This document shows, one piece after another, positions 59,521-64,000 of a stretch of 64,000 nt of DNA. The notes under the pieces were generated by a model. It was not told the origin of the DNA, did not search any database, and worked only from the letters and a program-made list of their open reading frames with translations. The first letter of the stretch is position 1, and the number at the start of each line of letters is the position of its first letter. Location: positions 1 to 64,000 of the forward strand of contig PYIZ01000053.1 in assembly GCA_003635265.1 (NCBI GenBank), written 5' to 3'. This DNA is from Candidatus Poribacteria bacterium (GTDB taxonomy: Bacteria; Poribacteria; WGA-4E; PCPOR2b). Made by a program: the position numbers and the translations under genes.

Positions 59521-61977
59521 GTGAAATTTGTTTTCGACTATTGGGTCGTCTGGGTGTTTTTCACCATCTTTTTAGCGGTTCAATCCCCAGGCGACGGACA
59601 GGCTGCAGACGAGGCAGACCCACATCACAGAACTGCGACTGCCATCCGAATTAACGGTGTGTCGCCGCAGTTGGATGGCGTTTTGGACGACGAGATATGG
59701 AAGAATGCACCTCTCCACGAAAGCTTTCGCCAGCGCGACCCGGATGAAGGAAAACCGGCAACGGAGCGCACCACATTCCAGATCGCCTATGATAACGAAG
59801 CTGTCTTTTTCGCGGTTATGTGTTATGACAACGAACCCGATAAAATTGTGTCCCGACTGGTCAGACGGGACAATCATGTTGAATCGGATAAGGTTACCGT
59901 TAGCCTTGATCCACACTACAACCGACAGAGTGCTTTCTGGTTCACCGCCTATCCCTCTGGTTCCGTAACTGACGGCATTGCCCCTGAGACTGGCTGGTGG
60001 GACAGCACATGGGACGGTGTGTGGGAAGTAAAAACTCAGATTCACGAAAATGGATGGGCGGCAGAATATAAAATCCCGTTTCATCTATTGCGCTTCTCTC
60101 CAAAAGATGAATACACCTGGGGACTACAGATCGAACGATACATCAGTCGAAAAAAAGAACAGGTTCACTGGCGTTTCGTCAAGCGTGGTGAACCCGGCTG
60201 GGCATCTCGGTTTGGCGATCTTACTGGTATCAAAGATATCCACCCATCCCGTCATTTGGAACTTGTGCCTTACGTAATGGGACGTACACACCTCAACGAT
60301 GAAACCGACCTGTGGGGCAATGTTGGAACCGATATTCAATATGGGATTAGCTCCGGGATTTCACTTGACGCTACGATTAACCCTGACTTTGGGCAGGTGG
60401 AGGCGGATCCTGCGAGCTTAAATCTCTCGGCTTATGAGGAATATTTTAATGAGCGTCGTCCCTTTTTTGTAAAGGGTGCACGGATCTTTAGAAACTTGGA
60501 CTATAGCTTCTTTTATTCACGGCGTATCGGCAGACGACCGGGATACTTCGAGCTTCCCTACGGTGCCTCCGAGTTAAGCCGTCCGGACTCAACAACAATT
60601 CTTGGTGCTGCCAAAATTGTCGGAAAAACCCAAGGCAACACCCATTTTGGTATCATGGAGGCGGTCACTTCGCCGGAGTACGCACAGATTGAGGAAAAGG
60701 TCAACGGGAAGAAACTTGAACGCGAGTTCCTCGTAGAACCGTTAACTAACTACTTTGTTGGTCGAGTCAATCAGGACGTACTGAAAGGGAATTCGGTTGT
60801 CGGACTGATAATGACTGCCGTGAATCGACAGGACTCCAACTCCGCTTATGTCGGTGCGATTGATTGGGATCTGAAATTTTCGAAAGAAACATATCAAGTA
60901 ACCGGCACATTGGCGGCAAGTCAGGCCGGAAAGCAGGAAGAACGCAAATCGGGCTACCTTGCACATCTTGAGTTCGATAAACACGGTGGATGGCTGAGAG
61001 GCGAGACCAATATTAAAATGCTTTCTCCGAACTTAGAGATAAACGACATCGGTTTCCTCTATCGTTCAAACATGATGGAGTGGAATTACGACCTCTCCGT
61101 GCGAAAAGAGAAGCCGTTCAGCATCTTCCGTAAAGCCACCTTAGGCCTTTATGGTTGGCAGACGTGGAATTATGACAGGGTCCATATCAACGGCTATGTC
61201 GAGATATGGACAGATGGACGCTTCAAGAATTATTGGGGTTATGACCTTTGGGTGGGACGCTATCTGGAATCGTTAAACGATGAGGATATTTGGCGTGGTG
61301 GAACATTGATTAAAAATCCCGCAGGTTGGTGGATTTATGCAGGGTTGTCTACCGACAACCGCAAAATGGTTCAGCTACAGTTGACCCCTACTTTCGCTTG
61401 GAATGACGATAGGCGTTCGTATGACTACGATGTAGACCTTTCCCTGCGTATTCGACCCGCTTCTAACATTGATGTGCGTATTGGACCAAGTTATTCCTAC
61501 CAAGTGAAGGATGCACAGTGGGTAGAAATGGTTGAAGAGCAGATCAATGGACAAGCTCAAAAACACTACATCTACGGAGAATTGGCGAGCCGAACGCTTG
61601 ACTTTACTACCCGTGCGAACATCAGCTTTACCCCAACGTTGAGTCTTCAGTTCTACGTGCAACCCTTCATCACCATCGGAGACTATACAGATTTCAAGGA
61701 GTTGGTCGAACCCAAGTCCTATCAGTTCAAACCGTATCCCTTGAACGAAAACCGCGACTTCCATCGGCGCTCTTTGCGGGGTAATACCGTACTCCGCTGG
61801 GAATTTCGTCCCGGAAGTACCCTGTTTGTCGTTTGGTCCCAATCGCGGGAGGTGGATTTGGCGAATGTGGAGGAAGCAGACCTCGAATTTCGTCCATTCC
61901 ATCGCTTGAGGTCAAGTTTCGCCGATGAAGGGTCGAATATCTTCCTCATCAAATGTCGGTATTGGTGTGGAATGTAG
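59521..61977 (+). CDS. Exported DUF5916-like protein with CBM9-like N-terminal domain
   Basis: An 818-residue exported protein (signal VVWVFFTIFLAVQSPGDGQA). After it comes a CBM9-like carbohydrate-binding fold: PQLDGVLDDEIWKNAPLHESFRQRDPDEGKPATERTTFQIAYDNEAVFFAVMCYD and TWDGVWEVKTQIHENGWAAEYKIPFHLLRF. The long remainder has many amphipathic strands with R/K/Y/W-rich turns, e.g. FVKGARIFRNLDYSFFYSRRIGRRPGYFEL, typical of the DUF5916 outer-membrane group, ending NIFLIKCRYWCGM. The GTG start has AAAGGAG 14 bases upstream. It may sit in the outer membrane and bind glycan; no enzyme residues are evident. Confidence 0.85.
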   Translation: MKFVFDYWVVWVFFTIFLAVQSPGDGQAADEADPHHRTATAIRINGVSPQLDGVLDDEIWKNAPLHESFRQRDPDEGKPATERTTFQIAYDNEAVFFAVMCYDNEPDKIVSRLVRRDNHVESDKVTVSLDPHYNRQSAFWFTAYPSGSVTDGIAPETGWWDSTWDGVWEVKTQIHENGWAAEYKIPFHLLRFSPKDEYTWGLQIERYISRKKEQVHWRFVKRGEPGWASRFGDLTGIKDIHPSRHLELVPYVMGRTHLNDETDLWGNVGTDIQYGISSGISLDATINPDFGQVEADPASLNLSAYEEYFNERRPFFVKGARIFRNLDYSFFYSRRIGRRPGYFELPYGASELSRPDSTTILGAAKIVGKTQGNTHFGIMEAVTSPEYAQIEEKVNGKKLEREFLVEPLTNYFVGRVNQDVLKGNSVVGLIMTAVNRQDSNSAYVGAIDWDLKFSKETYQVTGTLAASQAGKQEERKSGYLAHLEFDKHGGWLRGETNIKMLSPNLEINDIGFLYRSNMMEWNYDLSVRKEKPFSIFRKATLGLYGWQTWNYDRVHINGYVEIWTDGRFKNYWGYDLWVGRYLESLNDEDIWRGGTLIKNPAGWWIYAGLSTDNRKMVQLQLTPTFAWNDDRRSYDYDVDLSLRIRPASNIDVRIGPSYSYQVKDAQWVEMVEEQINGQAQKHYIYGELASRTLDFTTRANISFTPTLSLQFYVQPFITIGDYTDFKELVEPKSYQFKPYPLNENRDFHRRSLRGNTVLRWEFRPGSTLFVVWSQSREVDLANVEEADLEFRPFHRLRSSFADEGSNIFLIKCRYWCGM

Positions 61978-62249
61978 TATCCTAGCCAAAAAATGTACCA
62001 GTTAAATCAGGTGTTTTGCTTTCTCCTGCCTCGTCACCATATCTCCAATGATGCTATCCGTCAGTAACGGTAGAAATTTGACGTGCATTTTAACTATATT
62101 TTAGTTATAATGGTAAGAAACCGAGCAACTTACGCAAGTCCGTGATTCCCCATTCTTAACTGGCGTTGCTTTTGCCCAATCGTCATTCAGGAAGGTTGGA
62201 CACCTCAACCGATTCTATACGAAAGCAAAAAGCAGAAAGGAGCCTGAAA

Positions 62250-62708
62250 ATGATTCATACATTGGTGAGAGATTGGATGGCACAGGAGTTAAGCACAGCC
62301 GAACCGCAAACCGAGATTGTCGAGGCATATCAACTGATGCTTACCGATCAGATTCGGCGCCTGCCAGTTGTGACTGCCAATCGACTCGTTGGCATCGTAA
62401 CGTTGAGCGATCTGTATCGAGTGTTTGATTTATTGAGCAACACAGAACAGACACTATCCCAAAAGCTGGAACAGATGACTGTGGGAGAAGTAATGACACC
62501 CGACCCAGTAACCGTTGCCGAGGATGCAACAGTTGGCGAGGCAGCGCAAAAGATGCTGGAAAATAAGATTAGCGGTCTACCCGTTGTTGATCCCGTGGGG
62601 GTGAATCTTGTTGGTATCATTACAGAGTCCGATATTTTCCGCATTGTTGCCCAAGAATGGTCAACTCGACGGCACGGTTCCATTCAGCTACCACGTAGAT
62701 CGACATGA
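62250..62708 (+). CDS. Tandem CBS-domain protein
   Basis: A 152-residue protein made of two CBS domains: MIHTLVRDWMAQELSTAEPQTEIVEAYQLMLTDQIRRLPVVTANRLVGIVTLSDLYRV and VGEVMTPDPVTVAEDATVGEAAQKMLENKISGLPVVDPVGVNLVGIITESDIFRIV. A CBS pair binds adenine nucleotides (AMP, ATP, SAM), and stand-alone pairs often regulate a partner. The ATG at 62250 has GAAAGGAG 8 bases upstream; a TTG at 62166 would add 28 residues outside the domain. It ends in basic QLPRRST. The partner is not adjacent. Confidence 0.93.
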   Translation: MIHTLVRDWMAQELSTAEPQTEIVEAYQLMLTDQIRRLPVVTANRLVGIVTLSDLYRVFDLLSNTEQTLSQKLEQMTVGEVMTPDPVTVAEDATVGEAAQKMLENKISGLPVVDPVGVNLVGIITESDIFRIVAQEWSTRRHGSIQLPRRST

Positions 62709-63027
62709 AAATGGGCAGGCTGAGACGACTGTCTGCTTATACCGTATTCTTCCACCCGATATACTGTTGACCGCGATGCTCATGACACAATGCGTAGGGG
62801 TTAGGTTTCCCAACCCATTGGATGCCTCCCATTGAATGACAGACACTCCTCACACAAATCTCAACGTGCCTTACCGACCTCCCTTAAACATAAAAAAAGT
62901 GAAACCCAACACCTAATTCAACGGTCCCGCTGATTTTTGGTGTTGAGTTTCACTTTATTGGTTCATTCGTTCGGATGAAGCATAATATGCAATGTGTAAA
63001 AAATCTTACGTATTACGTATTACGCAT
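62709..63027. other. Convergent spacer with terminator
   Basis: About 320 bases between converging genes. The only clear element is the 18-bp stem-loop at 62896-62956. CTTACGTATTACGTATTACG follows near 63004, resembling text in the spacers near 31630. No gene seen. Confidence 0.6.
62896..62956. terminator. Bidirectional terminator-like stem-loop between convergent genes
   Basis: AAAGTGAAACCCAACACC and GGTGTTGAGTTTCACTTT pair over 18 bases with one mismatch; the arms are flanked by A runs on the left and TTTATT on the right, so it could end transcription from the CBS gene and from the TonB gene. Confidence 0.75.
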
Positions 63028-64000
63028 TTAGAACGTATAACCGAACTTGGCATACACGTACCTGCCGTTAAAGCCGAACGGGCTAAACTGACCATATTGG
63101 TTGCCAATATTGCCCGACCCCGGATTTTCATCGGGGTACTGGTCGAGAAGATTCTGGACACCCAGACTGATGTTGAGACCGACGGCGGCCCAGTAAGTCG
63201 TTTCTATGTCGAAAAGGACCTTACCGGTGTACGTTTCACCATCCTCAGAATCGAACCAGTCACCGAAATAACTGCCCCGACCAAGCACGCTCCACTGGCT
63301 CGTTATGGATTGTGTTACTGTGAGACTTGCGCGCTGTTTCGGCAGGTTCTCTTCCAATTCTTTGATCCGCAAATCATCGAGCGTTTTCGGGTTGAAATCC
63401 GTAACCTCCGTCACTGTGCGGTTATAAACAGCAGTGACATCACCATTCGGTACTGGCACCGTGAGAACGACATCCACACCGTTGGTGGTGGTGTCGAAGT
63501 CATTGGTAAAGAATCGGAACTCTTGGAGACCCGCTGCACTAGTTACCCCTTCCGCAAGTAGCTGGTCCCTTTGTGCGTCAGTTAGTAGGTTGTCTCGGGA
63601 CAGGGCTAACCGGTCTTTCATCCGAATATCAAACAGGTCCACAGTAAGGTTAATATCCCTTACCTCAAAGGTGAAACCGGCGGTGAAGTTTGTGGAGGTT
63701 TCAGGATCAAGTGAGTTATCTTCCTCACCCGTCACCACCGCAACAGCGGGGTTAGTTGAAGGAATCGTTCCGTTGTTGACCAAATCATTCTTTTCAAAGT
63801 TAAATTCGGTCGTAATGTTGAAGGCGTTCTGTTGCCCCGGAGTCGGCGCCCTAAATCCTGTGCTATAACCTCCACGGAATTTCAGGATCATCGCATCATT
63901 GGCAATCATATTGGCGTCCTCAAGAAAGTCTGTAACACCAATATTGGTGGCGACCTTATAGTTGAGGGTCTGGCCAAAATCTTCAAAATCTTCACCGCGC
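63028..64000 (-). CDS. TonB-dependent receptor, C-terminal part (truncated by window end)
   Basis: The frame is open from the window edge (RGEDFEDFGQTLNYKVATNIGV on the minus strand) to the stop at 63028, so the first ATG within it is not the start. At least 323 residues are seen, all in the barrel: LKFRGGYSTGFRAPTPGQQNAFN is the standard RAP motif after the plug, then FTFEVRDINLTVDLFDIRMKDR, GVDVVLTVPVPNGDVTAVYNR, SLGVQNLLDQYPDENPG (the NLF/NLLD strand) and a final RYVYAKFGYTF with an aromatic end. Its cargo cannot be told from this part. It converges on the CBS gene with a shared terminator. Confidence 0.9.
   Translation of the reverse strand, partial: RGEDFEDFGQTLNYKVATNIGVTDFLEDANMIANDAMILKFRGGYSTGFRAPTPGQQNAFNITTEFNFEKNDLVNNGTIPSTNPAVAVVTGEEDNSLDPETSTNFTAGFTFEVRDINLTVDLFDIRMKDRLALSRDNLLTDAQRDQLLAEGVTSAAGLQEFRFFTNDFDTTTNGVDVVLTVPVPNGDVTAVYNRTVTEVTDFNPKTLDDLRIKELEENLPKQRASLTVTQSITSQWSVLGRGSYFGDWFDSEDGETYTGKVLFDIETTYWAAVGLNISLGVQNLLDQYPDENPGSGNIGNQYGQFSPFGFNGRYVYAKFGYTF

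Overview
The window looks like chromosomal DNA of an uncultivated Gram-negative bacterium with a Candidatus Poribacteria-like gene repertoire. The pointers are several phytanoyl-CoA-dioxygenase-family genes, Gfo/Idh/MocA and sugar-isomerase genes, PQQ-propeller and SMP-30 proteins, large DUF6785-like membrane proteins, HAF-repeat and sorting-tail secreted proteins, TonB receptors and many lipoproteins. This assignment is inferred from gene content only; no rRNA or tRNA gene was recognised.

Layout. 0-1.4 kb: an IS5-family transposon, cut by the window edge, splits an exonuclease-like gene. 1.4-10.4 kb (+ strand): a nucleotidyltransferase/DUF89 fusion, an orphan ribbon-helix-helix protein, acetyl-CoA synthetase with a lone TPP-enzyme subunit, and a secreted vWA protein beside a CsgG/FlgT-like protein. 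10.4-16.7 kb (- strand): sbcD-sbcC-MOSC-RibD-like reductase operon. 16.7-21.3 kb: TlpA-type thioredoxin lipoprotein, two other lipoproteins (one a likely HExxH peptidase), a HEAT-repeat protein and a PLP aminotransferase. 21.6-31.5 kb (- strand): three PhyH-family oxygenases, a double-domain DNA methyltransferase, MurB, an MBL hydrolase and a sugar/polyol catabolic set. 31.6-38.4 kb: SpeD, a Tat-exported flavoprotein, a membrane spermidine-synthase-like protein, an FGE-fold protein and a lipoate ligase. 38.5-45.4 kb: VOC, SMP-30, GNAT, PQQ-propeller, a multi-spanning membrane protein and a lipoprotein.

45.4-54.4 kb (- strand) is a probable metal-handling locus. It holds a TonB receptor, two His-rich lipoproteins, two DUF3299-like proteins (one fused to a YceI-like domain), a MacB/LolC-like ABC pair and a MerC-like protein. 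A Fur-box-like site lies before the MerC/ABC operon. A module of about 480 bp (promoter, small His/Cys-rich membrane protein and leader hairpin) is duplicated in front of two unrelated genes.

The most striking item is at 54506-56077 (- strand). Two apparent genes are in one frame, separated only by a TGA within a Cys-TGA-Gly-Ser-Gly-Lys context inside a thioredoxin-like stretch, and a small hairpin follows the TGA. This is best read as one 523-residue selenoprotein with a Cys-Sec redox pair.

The right end has an outer-membrane barrel protein, a HAF-repeat secreted protein, a DUF5916-like protein, a CBS-pair protein and a truncated TonB receptor. Intergenic DNA throughout carries small palindromic repeats belonging to several recurring families.
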